Positions 26,803-35,926 are shown, counted from the first letter of the stretch. The stretch: 64,000 nt of DNA from Janthinobacterium sp. GW456P (GCF_002127655.1 NZ_NEHB01000003.1:19046-83045); one strand, 5' to 3'. Notes: generated from the letters alone by a model not told the origin. A program made the numbers and translations.

Positions 26803-27746
26803 CAGGCCGCCAGGGGAACGAGGAAGTCGCGGCTGACCCGGTTGCCCAGCTCATAGATGTTTTCTAGAAACTCCGTCAGGGTATGGTGCAAGCCGGCCTT
26901 CATGATGTCGTCGATATGGCCGAATTTCAGCTCTGCATGCAGCTTGCCGGCGAACCGCTCCGTATCGGCCGATACGTCGTTGCGGATATGCTTCAAATTT
27001 TCCACCACGTCATCCATGCAGGCCAGCAATGACCTCGGCATGTCGCCGCGCAGCATCAGCAATTCGGCGACGCGCGCCGGGGTGATAACGTCGCGGTACA
27101 CCTTGCGGTAAATCTCGAAGCCGGAAACGGAGCGCAGCAGGGCCGCCCAGTAGTAAAAATCGCGCTGGGCGATGTCTTTCGAGGTGTCGCGCGCGCCATG
27201 GAACTTCACGTCGAGGATGCGCGCCGTATTGTCGGCCCGCTCGAGAAAAGTGCCGAGGCGGATGAAGTGGATGGCCTCGTCCTTGAGCATGGTGCCCAGG
27301 GTCACGCCGCGCGACAGGTGCGAGCGGTACTTGACCCATTCGAAGAAGGCGCTCGGGTCCGTTTCCAGCAGATTGCTTTTCAAACGTTTCTGCATGTCGA
27401 GCCAGGTGGCGTTCTGGATTTCCCACACTTCGGTCGTCAGGGTGCCCCGCACGGCGCGGGCATTTTCGCGCGCGCCCGTCAGGCAAGCGAGGATGGACGA
27501 GGGGTTGTTCGGGTCGCGCACCATGAAATCGAGCACGTCGCGCGTGTGGAAGCGGCCATATTTATGGTCGTACGCGCTTTGCAGCTCGGAAATCCCCAGT
27601 GTGGCGCGCCAGCCCTGTTCCGCGTCCTGTTCGGACTGGGGCAGCATGGACGTTTGCATGTTAACGTCCAGCATGCGCGCCGTGTTTTCCGCCCGCTCCG
27701 TGTAGCGGGCCATCCAGAACAAATGATCGGCGGTGCGGCTCAGCAT
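26802..27746 (-). CDS. Alpha-E domain protein (DUF403) of the Anbu operon
   Basis: The 314-residue all-helical protein starts MLSRTADHLFWMARYTERAE, the family signature. FLERADNTARILDVKF repeats the same charged helix motif later, and the length is that of the family. AGGAGAG precedes the ATG at 27746, so the longer open frame to 28166 is rejected. The role is unknown; the domain always accompanies circularly permuted ATP-grasp enzymes and may form part of the ligase complex. It starts inside the last codons of the ATP-grasp gene and ends on the transglutaminase start. Confidence 0.92.
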   Translation of the reverse strand: MLSRTADHLFWMARYTERAENTARMLDVNMQTSMLPQSEQDAEQGWRATLGISELQSAYDHKYGRFHTRDVLDFMVRDPNNPSSILACLTGARENARAVRGTLTTEVWEIQNATWLDMQKRLKSNLLETDPSAFFEWVKYRSHLSRGVTLGTMLKDEAIHFIRLGTFLERADNTARILDVKFHGARDTSKDIAQRDFYYWAALLRSVSGFEIYRKVYRDVITPARVAELLMLRGDMPRSLLACMDDVVENLKHIRNDVSADTERFAGKLHAELKFGHIDDIMKAGLHHTLTEFLENIYELGNRVSRDFLVPLAA

Positions 27747-29209
27747 GTTTTCTCTCCTGCAAAAGCTGCTTTTTCTTCTGATAATGTGGCTTCCAATACC
27801 CAGGTATCTTTGGTGCCGCCCCCCTGCGAGGAATTGACGACCAGCGAGCCTTCGCCGAGCGCCACGCGGGTCAGGCCGCCCGGCACCATGGAAATCGTCT
27901 TGCCGGACAGCACGAACGGGCGCAGATCGATATGGCGCGGCGCGATGCCGGCCTCGACATACGTGGGGCAGGCCGACAGGGCGAGTGTCGGCTGGGCGAT
28001 GTAGCCGCCCGGATTGGCCAGCAGGCGCTGGCGGAAATCCTCGATCTGCGCGGCGCTCGACGCCGGCCCCACCAGCATGCCGTAGCCGCCCGCGCCATGC
28101 ACTTCCTTGACCACCAGTTTCGGCAAATTCGCCAGCACGTAGGACAGATCGGCCGCCTTGCGGCACTGGTAGGTGGGCACGTTGTTCAAGATCGGCTCCT
28201 GCGACAGGTAAAACTTGATCATGTCGGGCACGAAAGGGTAGATCGACTTGTCGTCGGCCACGCCCGTGCCGATGGCGTTGGCCAAGGTGACTCGTCCCGC
28301 GCGGTAGACGGACAGCAGGCCCGGCACGCCCAGCGAGGAATCCGAGCGGAAGGCCAGCGGATCGAGGAAGTCGTCGTCGACCCTGCGGTAGATGACGTCG
28401 ACGCGCCTGGGGCCGCGCGTGGTGCGCATGTAGACGGAGTTGTCGTTGACAAACAAATCCTTGCCCTCGACCAGTTCCACGCCCATCTGCTGGGCCAGGA
28501 AAGCGTGCTCGAAATAGGCGGAGTTGTACATGCCCGGCGTCATGACGACGACCGTGGGGTCGTCCACGCCCATCGGCGCGACGGAGCGCAGGTTGTCGAG
28601 CAGCATGTCCGGGTAATGGTCGACGGGCGCGATGCGGTTGCGCGCGAACAGTTCCGGGAACAGCCGCATCATCATCTTGCGGTCTTCCAGCATGTAGGAC
28701 ACGCCCGAGGGCACGCGCAGATTGTCTTCCAGTACATAGAATTCGCCCTGGCCCGCGCGCACGATGTCGACGCCGGCGATGTGCGCATAAATGTCGGAGG
28801 CGACGGCAATGCCCTGCATTTCCGGGCGGTACTGGGCATTCTTGTAGATTTGTTCGGCGGGAATGATGCCCGCCTTGATGATGTTTTGCTCATGATAAAT
28901 ATCATGGATAAACATGTTCAAGGCTTGCACGCGCTGGACCAGGCCCGTCTGCATCTGCGCCCATTCGGCGGCGGGGATGATGCGCGGGATGGTGTCGAAT
29001 GGAATCAGGCGTTCCGTGCCGGCATCGTCGCCGTAGACGGCGAACGTGATGCCGACGCGGCGGAACGTCAGGTCGGCTTCGGCCCGCTTGTGGGCGATGG
29101 TTTCGGGCGATTGCTGTTCCAGCCAGTTGTTGAATTCACGATAGTGTTCACGTACCTTGCTGTCCGTACCCACGTCATCTGCAGTCATTTCATTGAAAAA
29201 ATTTGCCAT
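27740..29209 (-). CDS. Circularly permuted ATP-grasp ligase of the Anbu operon
   Basis: The 489-residue protein belongs to the circularly permuted ATP-grasp type 2 family (DUF404/DUF407). Markers are IHDIYHEQNIIKAGIIP, FYVLEDNLRVPSGVSYMLED (the ATP/metal-binding core) and KEVHGAGGYGMLVGP. Such enzymes form amide bonds from an acyl phosphate and are thought to make a peptide modification. The start at 29209 (MANFFNEM) gives the family N-terminus and has AAGGGA about 9 bases upstream; the frame is open to 29455. It is the first gene of the operon and overlaps alpha-E by 7 bases. A sigma-54-like element lies 38 bases upstream. Confidence 0.92.
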   Translation of the reverse strand: MANFFNEMTADDVGTDSKVREHYREFNNWLEQQSPETIAHKRAEADLTFRRVGITFAVYGDDAGTERLIPFDTIPRIIPAAEWAQMQTGLVQRVQALNMFIHDIYHEQNIIKAGIIPAEQIYKNAQYRPEMQGIAVASDIYAHIAGVDIVRAGQGEFYVLEDNLRVPSGVSYMLEDRKMMMRLFPELFARNRIAPVDHYPDMLLDNLRSVAPMGVDDPTVVVMTPGMYNSAYFEHAFLAQQMGVELVEGKDLFVNDNSVYMRTTRGPRRVDVIYRRVDDDFLDPLAFRSDSSLGVPGLLSVYRAGRVTLANAIGTGVADDKSIYPFVPDMIKFYLSQEPILNNVPTYQCRKAADLSYVLANLPKLVVKEVHGAGGYGMLVGPASSAAQIEDFRQRLLANPGGYIAQPTLALSACPTYVEAGIAPRHIDLRPFVLSGKTISMVPGGLTRVALGEGSLVVNSSQGGGTKDTWVLEATLSEEKAAFAGEKTC

Positions 29210-29246
29210 GTTGTGATTTCCCTTGAGCCGTGTCTGACTATTGCTC

Positions 29247-29262
29247 AGCAGGAAGCGTGCCA
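29247..29262 (-). promoter_or_regulatory. Candidate sigma-54 promoter of the Anbu operon
   Basis: On the minus strand TTGGCACG-N4-CTGCT keeps GG-N10-GC and matches 12 of 14 defined positions of the -24/-12 consensus by my count. A start about 12 bases past the GC would give a leader of about 27 bases before the ATG at 29209. It is the only good promoter candidate in the 169-base gap upstream of this operon. Confidence 0.55.
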
Positions 29263-29378
29263 ATGGGGTACACCCGAAAGCATAAAAAAATGACCACTTT
29301 TGTGGCGTAAAACCGTCATTCGCACCGCTTTGGTGCGCTACGGCAGCGATTTTGCAGGCAGATGGGGCGCAGCTGCGA

Positions 29379-30506
29379 TCAGGCGTCCGGCGTGACGAAG
29401 GGCCGGCAATCGATCGGCAGGTCGATGGTAAACGTGGTGCCCGTTTCCGGCGCACTGTCGACCAGCGCGCTGCCGCCGTGGCTTTCCGCCACGTTTTGCA
29501 CGAAGGGCAGGCCGATGCCCCAGCCGGGCGCGTTGCCTTCGTGCTCGCGGCGCAGGTATTCGAAAATGCGCTCGGTCTGTTCCTGCGCGATGTTGCTGCC
29601 CGTGTTGTGCACGCTCAAAATCATGCGTTCGCGCAAACTGTCGACATGAATATGGATGGGACCGTCGTCGCCATACTTGACGGCATTACCCACGAGGTTT
29701 TCCAGGGCCCGCCGCAGCGAATTCTCGCACCACCAGCCGGTGACAGAGACGCCCGTGACCTGGCATTTTCCGGGATGGCCCGTATTGACGCTATCGCCGA
29801 CCTTGTGCACCAGCGGCAGGATATCGAAGCGCTGCAGCACCAGCGGCAGCTTTTGCCCCCGGTGGTAGCTGAGCGTATCGAGCAACTCCTGGATCATCTC
29901 GTCGAGGCGCTTGCCGTGCTCGATGATTTTCGACGCCAGGGCCGGCACATCGAGCTGCTGCGGGCGCCGCTGCAGCAGTTGGGCGCTGTTGAGCATGACG
30001 GACAGGGGATTGCGCATGTCGTGCGACAGCCCGGCGGCGATGCGGCGCTGAAAACTATCGTGCATGGCGGTAAATTCCAGGATGGCTTCGCGGATGCCCG
30101 TATCGATCGAGGCATTGATGATCTTCCAGTCCCGGCGCCGCAGCGGTACGCCCGCCTCGAGGGCCGCATCGGCGAAGCAGTCGCGGAAAATCTGGTACTC
30201 CTGGATTACCTGTTCCGGGCCATAGCTGGTCATGCGCGCCCGTTCGTTGCCATGCACGGCCGGGGCGTTGGTATTGCTGGCGGCATTGTCGCGCGGATAG
30301 CCGGGCGTGAGCGCTTCGGCCAGGTTGTCGAAGAAGGCGGGCAAGGTGTTGATGAGGATAGGCGTGAGCAAGGCGTCGGCGCCGCGTACCTTGGCGCGCA
30401 CTTCGTGTTCCCACTGCGTCAGCACGGCATCGCGCATGCTGAAGATGCGCCGCGTGCGCGCGGGCATGTCCAGCGCATGCATTTTCTGGTCAGAGGCATA
30501 GGTCAT
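29379..30506 (-). CDS. Sensor histidine kinase with RsbRD-type N-terminal domain
   Basis: The 375-residue kinase has no membrane segment. Residues about 15-140 are a helical RsbRD_N-like sensory region (TQWEHEVRAKVRGADALLTP). The HisKA domain follows with the phospho-acceptor in GLSHDMRNPLSVMLN. The ATPase domain has ENLVGNAVKYG (N box), a G-rich WGIGLPFVQNVAESHGG and the terminal GTTFTIDLP. It should autophosphorylate on histidine and pass the phosphate to a response regulator, but none is encoded next to it. The start at 30506 has GGGGAG upstream. It follows the amidase-like gene and precedes the Anbu operon on the same strand. The signal is unknown. Confidence 0.88.
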   Translation of the reverse strand: MTYASDQKMHALDMPARTRRIFSMRDAVLTQWEHEVRAKVRGADALLTPILINTLPAFFDNLAEALTPGYPRDNAASNTNAPAVHGNERARMTSYGPEQVIQEYQIFRDCFADAALEAGVPLRRRDWKIINASIDTGIREAILEFTAMHDSFQRRIAAGLSHDMRNPLSVMLNSAQLLQRRPQQLDVPALASKIIEHGKRLDEMIQELLDTLSYHRGQKLPLVLQRFDILPLVHKVGDSVNTGHPGKCQVTGVSVTGWWCENSLRRALENLVGNAVKYGDDGPIHIHVDSLRERMILSVHNTGSNIAQEQTERIFEYLRREHEGNAPGWGIGLPFVQNVAESHGGSALVDSAPETGTTFTIDLPIDCRPFVTPDA

Positions 30507-30589
30507 CGCGGCTCCCCATCGACATCCCGGCATCCGCGCGATGCAAGGCGGGAGCTACAGTATCCTCCAAATCGGCGCGCAGGTGGTGT

Positions 30590-31462
30590 TCAATTTGGCG
30601 CGCGGGCGCCTGTCATGACGGCGCTCAAATGGCTGAGGGCCGCATCCCATTGCTCCAGCGAAAAGTTCTGCGGGTCGTCATGACCATTCGCAAAGCCCGT
30701 ATCGAGCACGGCGTGGAAGGCGGGGATCAGCCACGTGCCCTTGCGCACGCTGGCGGCGATGTACAGCAGGGCCAGTCGCTCGTATTGCGCGGGAGTAAAG
30801 CCGGGATCGGGCGCCAGCCCGTCGTTGCCCTTGCCGCCGCCGGGCACCGAGCGGCGCGGCTGCACCAATTCCACGTGCAGGAACAATCCCGTCAGCGACG
30901 GTTTGTCCTTTTCCAGCTTGCTGGCGTAGCCGGGCGTGCCGAAGTCGCGCACGGCCAAGGAAGCGCCGAGGCGGTTCACGTAGACATGGCCTTTCGGACC
31001 GCCGCCCAGCGCCGGATTGCGCAAGCTGAAGTCGTTGAAGTCCCAGCTGGCGTCGTTGATGTGGCCGGGAATGGTTTCGTTGAGAAAATTCGGGTAACTG
31101 GTGTCGTGGATGACGAAATAGCGGGCCATGGGCGCGGCCAGCCGGCCCGCGGCGCGCGACAGTGGTGCATCGACGGCGCCGCCCGCGTCCGCCTCGGCGA
31201 TGCCTTGTCCGGCCAGCCAGGCGCGCAGGGCGATGGGGTCGATGCCAGTGCGCTGGCCGACGTGCCCGGCAAGAAAGGCCGGCAGCGGCGCGCTGTCGCC
31301 CAGGCGCGCATACAGTTTCACGGGGCGCAGCAGACACGTGGCTTGCGCCCGCGCATCGCCCTTGAAGCCGCTTTTCCAGGCGGCGTAAGGGCAGGCGGCT
31401 TGCTTTTGCGCAGCGGCGGGCAGGGACATGCAGAGCAGTAACAGCAGGGCAGGGAGTTTCAT
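30590..31462 (-). CDS. Secreted amidase/PGRP-fold-like protein
   Basis: The 290-residue protein has a Sec signal peptide (LLLLLCMSLPAAAQ). The mature part has RYFVIHDTSYPNFL, then GHVYVNRLG, LFLHVELVQP and finally GHDDPQNFS. The order IHDT ... H-x-Y/V ... H/E ... GH-x-D-P resembles the zinc ligands of N-acetylmuramoyl-L-alanine amidases (Amidase_2), which cleave peptidoglycan stem peptides. The spacing is unusual, so the function is tentative. The frame extends to 31672, but the signal peptide fixes the start at 31462. Confidence 0.55.
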   Translation of the reverse strand: MKLPALLLLLCMSLPAAAQKQAACPYAAWKSGFKGDARAQATCLLRPVKLYARLGDSAPLPAFLAGHVGQRTGIDPIALRAWLAGQGIAEADAGGAVDAPLSRAAGRLAAPMARYFVIHDTSYPNFLNETIPGHINDASWDFNDFSLRNPALGGGPKGHVYVNRLGASLAVRDFGTPGYASKLEKDKPSLTGLFLHVELVQPRRSVPGGGKGNDGLAPDPGFTPAQYERLALLYIAASVRKGTWLIPAFHAVLDTGFANGHDDPQNFSLEQWDAALSHLSAVMTGARAPN

Positions 31463-31505
31463 GCGGGCATTGTCGCCCAAATCCGGCCGTTGGCACAGGC
31501 GCGCA

Positions 31506-31538
31506 CGCGAAGCTGCCAAGAGAAGCGGCAGCTTCGCG
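31506..31538. terminator. Perfect 12-base-pair hairpin after the TonB-receptor gene
   Basis: CGCGAAGCTGCC and GGCAGCTTCGCG pair perfectly around a 9-base loop, 10 bases after the TonB-receptor stop. There is no long U-run, but position and stability suggest termination or 3' end protection. Confidence 0.6.
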
Positions 31539-31547
31539 TCGGCCGGG

Positions 31548-33764
31548 TTAAAACGCCACGCTGCCCGACACGACGAAGGTGCGCGGCGCGGCCAGCACCA
31601 GGCTGCCCGCGTCGAACGAGGAGACGGCCGAGGCCCAATAGCTGCGGTCGGCCACGTTGTCGATGCGCGCACGCAAGGTCACGTCATGGCCCGCCACCTG
31701 CGTCAGGTAGCGCGCGCCGATGTCGACGCGGGTCCACGATGGCAGCTGCTTGCTGTTGGCCAGATCCGCATACTGCGTCGAGGTGTAGACGGTGCGGGCA
31801 TTCAGGCTCAGGCCAGGCGCGCCGGGCACGTCCCATTCGCCGCCCACGCTGAGCTGTGTTTTGGGCGCGCCGATGGCGTTCTTGCCGTTGTTGGCGGGCT
31901 TGTCCGTCTTGCGCTGTTCCGTATCGAGCCACGTCAGGCCGCCCAGCAGGCGCACGCCCGCCATCGGCGAGCCGAAGACGGACAGTTCCAGGCCCTGGTT
32001 GCGCTGTTCGCCCGACAGCGTGGCGCGCGAGCCGACGATGGCCGGCAAGGGTTTTGCCGTCGAGAACAGCGCGGCGCTCATGCCCAGCCGGCCGCCGTCA
32101 TACTTGATGCCGATTTCCTTCTGCTTCGACTTGTATGGGGCGAAGACTTCGCCATGGTTGCTGACCAGCTGGTTTTCCTTGCCATCGAAGTAGGTACCGC
32201 TGGCGACGGGCCCCTTGACCAGCGCCTCGATGTAGTTGGCGTACAGCGACACGTTCTTGCCTGCCTTGTAGACGATGCCGGCCACGGGCGTGGTGGCGCT
32301 CTTGTCATAGCTGGAATATTGCACGGCCGTACCATAGGCATACGCCGCATCGCGGATCTGCTGGCGACGCAGGCCCACGGTCAGCAGCAGCCGGTCGTCG
32401 AGGAAGGCCATGGTATCGGCCACGGCGTAGCTGTTGAGGATAGTCTTTTGCGTCAGGCGCGGGTCGCTCATCACGCCACCCGAGTTCGCGGGCAGGGTGG
32501 GTGGCATGGCCACGTCCAGCGGACGATAGATATTTGTCGGCAAGCCAGCGTAATCGCTGATCGCATACGCATTTTTCGCCTCATTCCAGTGGCCGGACCA
32601 GCTGGCCACCAGGGTGTGGCGGACGGTGCCGGTATTGAGTTTTCCGCGCACGCCCAGTTCTCCCGTGCGGATTTCCTGCTTGCGCGCATTGTCGAAGCGG
32701 TACACGCTGGCATCGCCATTGAGCGAGCTCAACGTCGGCTGGGCCAGGCTGTTCGCTTCGTTCGTCGAGCGGCTGCCGAACGCGGCCCAGGCCACCACAT
32801 CGCTGGCGAGGTCGACTTCGGCGCGCGCCGTGCCGAACACGTCATGCTCCTTCGAATAGCTCCATGGCTGGGCAAAGTTCTTCGACGCATCGGGTGCGCC
32901 TGGCAAGGCCGTCAGGCTGCCCGTATTGACGGAGGGACGCGGCGCCGTCAAATCGAAATTCTGGTAGCCGGCGTCGGCCGACAAGCGATAGCCGCGGCCC
33001 CGGTAATCGAGGCCGACCGAGAACATGCCCACGTCGTGGTCTTCGCGCTTGATGCCGGTTTCGCCCTGGCGCTTGGCGGCGTTCACGCGCACGCCGAATT
33101 CCTGGTGCTCGCCGAAGCGGCGCGCCACGTCGACAGCCGCGTAGGCATGGCCGCCCGATTCCACGCCCACGGTCAGTTCCGTCAGCGGCGCGTTGCCGGC
33201 GCGTTTGGGCATCAGATTGATGGCGCCGCCAATGCCGCTGCCGCCCGGGGCCGCGCCGTTGAGGAAGGCGCTGGCGCCGCGGAACACTTCCACGCGTTCC
33301 AATAGTTCCGGCGAGACATATTGACGGGGCAAGACGCCGTACAGGCCGTTGTACGCGACGTCATCGGAATCGAGGGCGAAGCCGCGGATCACATACACTT
33401 CCTGGAAATTGCCGTAGCCGCGAGACATGCGCACGGCGGCATCGCTCTGCAGCAAGTCGCCCACGCTGCGCGCTTGCTGGTCGGCAATGAATTGCTGCGT
33501 ATAACTGGTGCTGCCGAAGGGCGAGTCCATCATGTCCACGGAGCCGAGAATGCCCATGCGGCCGCCGCGCGCCACCTGGCCGCCCGCATACGCCTTCGAC
33601 AAACCTTGCGCCGAGGCGTCGGCCGAAGCATTCACGACGACCGTGGGCATGGTTGGCGCGTCGCCGGCCGATGCCGTGGTGGCGATGGTTTGCGCATGGG
33701 CGCTGCTGGCCAGCAGGAAAGCGGCCAGGGCGAAGGGCGTGGGGGCGAGAGGGAAGGTGCGCAT
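31548..33764 (-). CDS. TonB-dependent siderophore receptor
   Basis: The 738-residue outer-membrane protein has a signal peptide ending in SSAHA-Q. The plug domain is at about residues 60-190 (VYVIRGFALDSDDVAYNGL, LERVEVFRGASAFLNG, GIGGAINLMPKRA), and the rest is a 22-strand barrel ending in the expected aromatic residue (VVSGSVAF). The architecture is of the ferric-siderophore (FhuA/FptA) class, taking up iron chelates with energy from TonB-ExbBD. A Fur box directly precedes the gene, so it should be induced by iron starvation. A TonB-like gene is divergent. The ligand cannot be named. Confidence 0.92.
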   Translation of the reverse strand: MRTFPLAPTPFALAAFLLASSAHAQTIATTASAGDAPTMPTVVVNASADASAQGLSKAYAGGQVARGGRMGILGSVDMMDSPFGSTSYTQQFIADQQARSVGDLLQSDAAVRMSRGYGNFQEVYVIRGFALDSDDVAYNGLYGVLPRQYVSPELLERVEVFRGASAFLNGAAPGGSGIGGAINLMPKRAGNAPLTELTVGVESGGHAYAAVDVARRFGEHQEFGVRVNAAKRQGETGIKREDHDVGMFSVGLDYRGRGYRLSADAGYQNFDLTAPRPSVNTGSLTALPGAPDASKNFAQPWSYSKEHDVFGTARAEVDLASDVVAWAAFGSRSTNEANSLAQPTLSSLNGDASVYRFDNARKQEIRTGELGVRGKLNTGTVRHTLVASWSGHWNEAKNAYAISDYAGLPTNIYRPLDVAMPPTLPANSGGVMSDPRLTQKTILNSYAVADTMAFLDDRLLLTVGLRRQQIRDAAYAYGTAVQYSSYDKSATTPVAGIVYKAGKNVSLYANYIEALVKGPVASGTYFDGKENQLVSNHGEVFAPYKSKQKEIGIKYDGGRLGMSAALFSTAKPLPAIVGSRATLSGEQRNQGLELSVFGSPMAGVRLLGGLTWLDTEQRKTDKPANNGKNAIGAPKTQLSVGGEWDVPGAPGLSLNARTVYTSTQYADLANSKQLPSWTRVDIGARYLTQVAGHDVTLRARIDNVADRSYWASAVSSFDAGSLVLAAPRTFVVSGSVAF

Positions 33765-33783
33765 GTCTTATCTGGATATTAAT

Positions 33784-33802
33784 GAGAATGATTATCATTA
33801 TA
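33784..33802. promoter_or_regulatory. Fur box upstream of the TonB receptor
   Basis: Read on the minus strand the site TATAATGATAATCATTCTC agrees with the Fur consensus (GATAATGATAATCATTATC) at 17 of 19 positions. It lies 20-38 bases upstream of the receptor start and would block its transcription when iron is plentiful. Confidence 0.88.
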
Positions 33803-33995
33803 TTCCAGAGCGGCGCGGGATGTGGAAAAGTGTGAGAATGCTGTCGTAACTCGCCATTTTTACAACAGCCGACCCGCCTGGGTACTGGAATCTGGCGTAA
33901 AAAGGCGCACCAGCCGATACCTTATGGATTTATTAATGTCTATGGTCAAGTTTCGATAAAATAAGCCATCGCGCCCGGCGCCCACAGGAAACCGC

Positions 33996-34667
33996 ATGTC
34001 ATTGCACCGCCATCTACAGTCCACTTCCATGCGCATGCGGCGGGGCTTGAGCCTGAAAGGCGTGGCCGTCGCGCTGATCCTGGCCATGCACGCGCTGGGC
34101 CTGTATTTCCTGCTGCTGCCGGCGCGGCAGCTCAAGCAATACACGGAAGTGGCCTTCATGACCTTGCTGCCGCCCCGGCCCACGCCGCCGGCGCCGCCGA
34201 TGGCCATGCCGTCCCCCATGCCGATTCCCGTGCCGCGCGCGCGGGCTCAGGTTCCGTCCGTCGTGCCTGACATGCCGCCCGTGACAGCAGAAGCCATCAC
34301 CATGCCCGCCGAGGAATTGTCCGCCGCGCCCCCGAACGCGCTAGCTGGCCCCGATTTGCGCACGCGCGCCCGGCTGGCCGCGGGCGCCGCCGACAAGGCC
34401 TTGCGTGGCGAACTCAAGCAACAACAGCCATGGCTGGCCGCGGCCGACCTCAAAGGCGACAGTGCGTTCCAGAAACAGGTCGCCTCCGCCTGGCGCGGCG
34501 GCCCCGTCATCCGCGTAGAGGAATACCTGACGGCCGATGGGCGTCCCGCCACGCGCGTCGTCAACCCCGGCGGCGCCACGTGCTTTGGGCTGGATGCGAA
34601 CCCGGGCGCGGGAGCCGATCCGTTCAAGACGGGCGGCAAGGTCAAAAGAGTGCCTTGCCCTGGTTGA
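33996..34667 (+). CDS. TonB-like Pro-rich inner-membrane protein
   Basis: A 223-residue protein with a single N-terminal membrane helix (VAVALILAMHALGLYFLLL) and a long Pro-rich stretch (residues about 65-95) that spans the periplasm as in TonB. The C-terminal domain is shorter and does not show the YP..A......G....F motif of TonB. It contains GGPVIRVEEYLTADGRPATR and a Cys pair (GATCFG, VKRVPCPG). It is divergent from a siderophore receptor, and the Fur box lies in the shared spacer. It may be an accessory energiser or an unrelated periplasm-spanning protein. AGGAAA precedes the ATG. Confidence 0.6.
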   Translation: MSLHRHLQSTSMRMRRGLSLKGVAVALILAMHALGLYFLLLPARQLKQYTEVAFMTLLPPRPTPPAPPMAMPSPMPIPVPRARAQVPSVVPDMPPVTAEAITMPAEELSAAPPNALAGPDLRTRARLAAGAADKALRGELKQQQPWLAAADLKGDSAFQKQVASAWRGGPVIRVEEYLTADGRPATRVVNPGGATCFGLDANPGAGADPFKTGGKVKRVPCPG

Positions 34668-34688
34668 GCCGGATTGACGGCTGCGTAG

Positions 34689-34763
34689 GTCAGATTAGCG
34701 CAGCGTCATCTGACAAGCTGCGTGGGAGCGCTTGTCGGCTTACGCCCTGCGGGCTAAGCCGAC
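34689..34763. repeat. Extragenic double-hairpin repeat (REP-like)
   Basis: Two stems lie side by side: GTCAGAT/ATCTGAC (34689-34695 with 34708-34714), and GTCGGCTTA/TAAGCCGAC (34734-34742 with 34755-34763) with an inner GCCC/GGGC. Flanking GTAGGTC and GACCTGC can pair as well. The wording resembles the short interspersed palindromes found between genes in many betaproteobacteria. Confidence 0.6.
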
Positions 34764-34910
34764 CTGCGATGGAATCGGGCAGCGCGACGCCGGCATAGAC
34801 CGCGCGATGTGCAGGGTTTTAGGGTTGGAATTAGGGGATGCCATCCCCGGCTGGGTCTCAAATATGCTAAGTTGCGTCTGCAAATCTTGTCGACACGACC
34901 CAGGACGCCC

Positions 34911-35864
34911 ATGCTCCCCGAAATCCTTATCCTCGCTCCCAGCCCTTCGGCTGCCGTCAACGCGCAGCTGGAACAGCAATATACCTGCCACCATGCCTGG
35001 CAAGTGCCGGCGGACGAGCGTCACGCCTGGCTGGCCGAGCGGGCGCCGGCCATCCGCGCCGTCGTCACCACGGGCGCGCTGGGCTTGAACGCCGCCGACA
35101 TGGGCTTGCTACCCGCATTGGAAATCGTCGCCGTCAATGGCGTGGGCCTCGATGGCGTGGCGCTCGACGTGGCGCGCGAGCGCGGCATCGCCGTTACGAC
35201 CACGCCGAACGTGCTGACGGACGACGTCGCCGACCTGGCCCTGGCCTTGCTGCTGGCCAGCGCGCGGCATGTCGTGGCACTCGACCGTTACCTGCGCGAT
35301 GGGGGCTGGGAACGCCGCGAGGCCATCGCCCCCGCATCTACCTTGCGCGGCAAGACGGCCGGCATCTTCGGTTTCGGCCAGATCGGGCAAGCCATCGCAC
35401 TGCGCCTGGCCGCCTTCGGCATCCATGTGCGCTACTTCCAGCCGCGCGCCATTGCCGGCACCAGCGTGCCGCGCGCGGAGTCCTTGCTGGCCCTGGCGCA
35501 GGAAAGCGATTATTTGATCGTCTGCGCGCCGGGCACGCCGGCCACGCGCAAGATCGTCGACCGCACCGTGCTCGACGCGCTCGGTCCGCAAGGCACCCTG
35601 ATCAATATCGCCCGTGGCGCCCTGATCGACGAAGACGCCCTGATCGCCGCCTTGCAGGATGGCCACCTGGGCGCGGCCGGCCTCGACGTGTTTGCGGACG
35701 AACCGCGCGTGCCAAACGCCTTGCGCACCTTGCCCAACGTGGTGCTCACGCCGCACGTGGGCAGCCTGACCGTGGAAACGCGCCATGCGATGGGGCAACT
35801 GGTCGTCGATAACCTGGCTGCCCACTTCGCCGGCTTGCCCTTGTTGACACCAGTAAAGTTGTAG
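34911..35864 (+). CDS. D-2-hydroxyacid dehydrogenase (glyoxylate/hydroxypyruvate reductase-like)
   Basis: The 317-residue NAD(P)-dependent enzyme has the nucleotide motif GIFGFGQIGQAIA. The substrate-binding arginine is in the ATRKIVDR region, the glutamate in VFADEPRVP, and the catalytic histidine in LTPHVGSLT. INIARGALIDEDALI is the standard family signature. It should reduce 2-keto acids such as glyoxylate or hydroxypyruvate. The frame is open to 34809, but the ATG at 34911 with AGGA 6 bases upstream gives the normal N-terminus. The LtrA gene follows 62 bases later. Confidence 0.88.
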   Translation: MLPEILILAPSPSAAVNAQLEQQYTCHHAWQVPADERHAWLAERAPAIRAVVTTGALGLNAADMGLLPALEIVAVNGVGLDGVALDVARERGIAVTTTPNVLTDDVADLALALLLASARHVVALDRYLRDGGWERREAIAPASTLRGKTAGIFGFGQIGQAIALRLAAFGIHVRYFQPRAIAGTSVPRAESLLALAQESDYLIVCAPGTPATRKIVDRTVLDALGPQGTLINIARGALIDEDALIAALQDGHLGAAGLDVFADEPRVPNALRTLPNVVLTPHVGSLTVETRHAMGQLVVDNLAAHFAGLPLLTPVKL

Positions 35865-35926
35865 ACCTGCCGGCCGGCCACGTCCAGGATGAACCGTTTT
35901 AATCAAGCATGAATGAAAGAGTAGCT

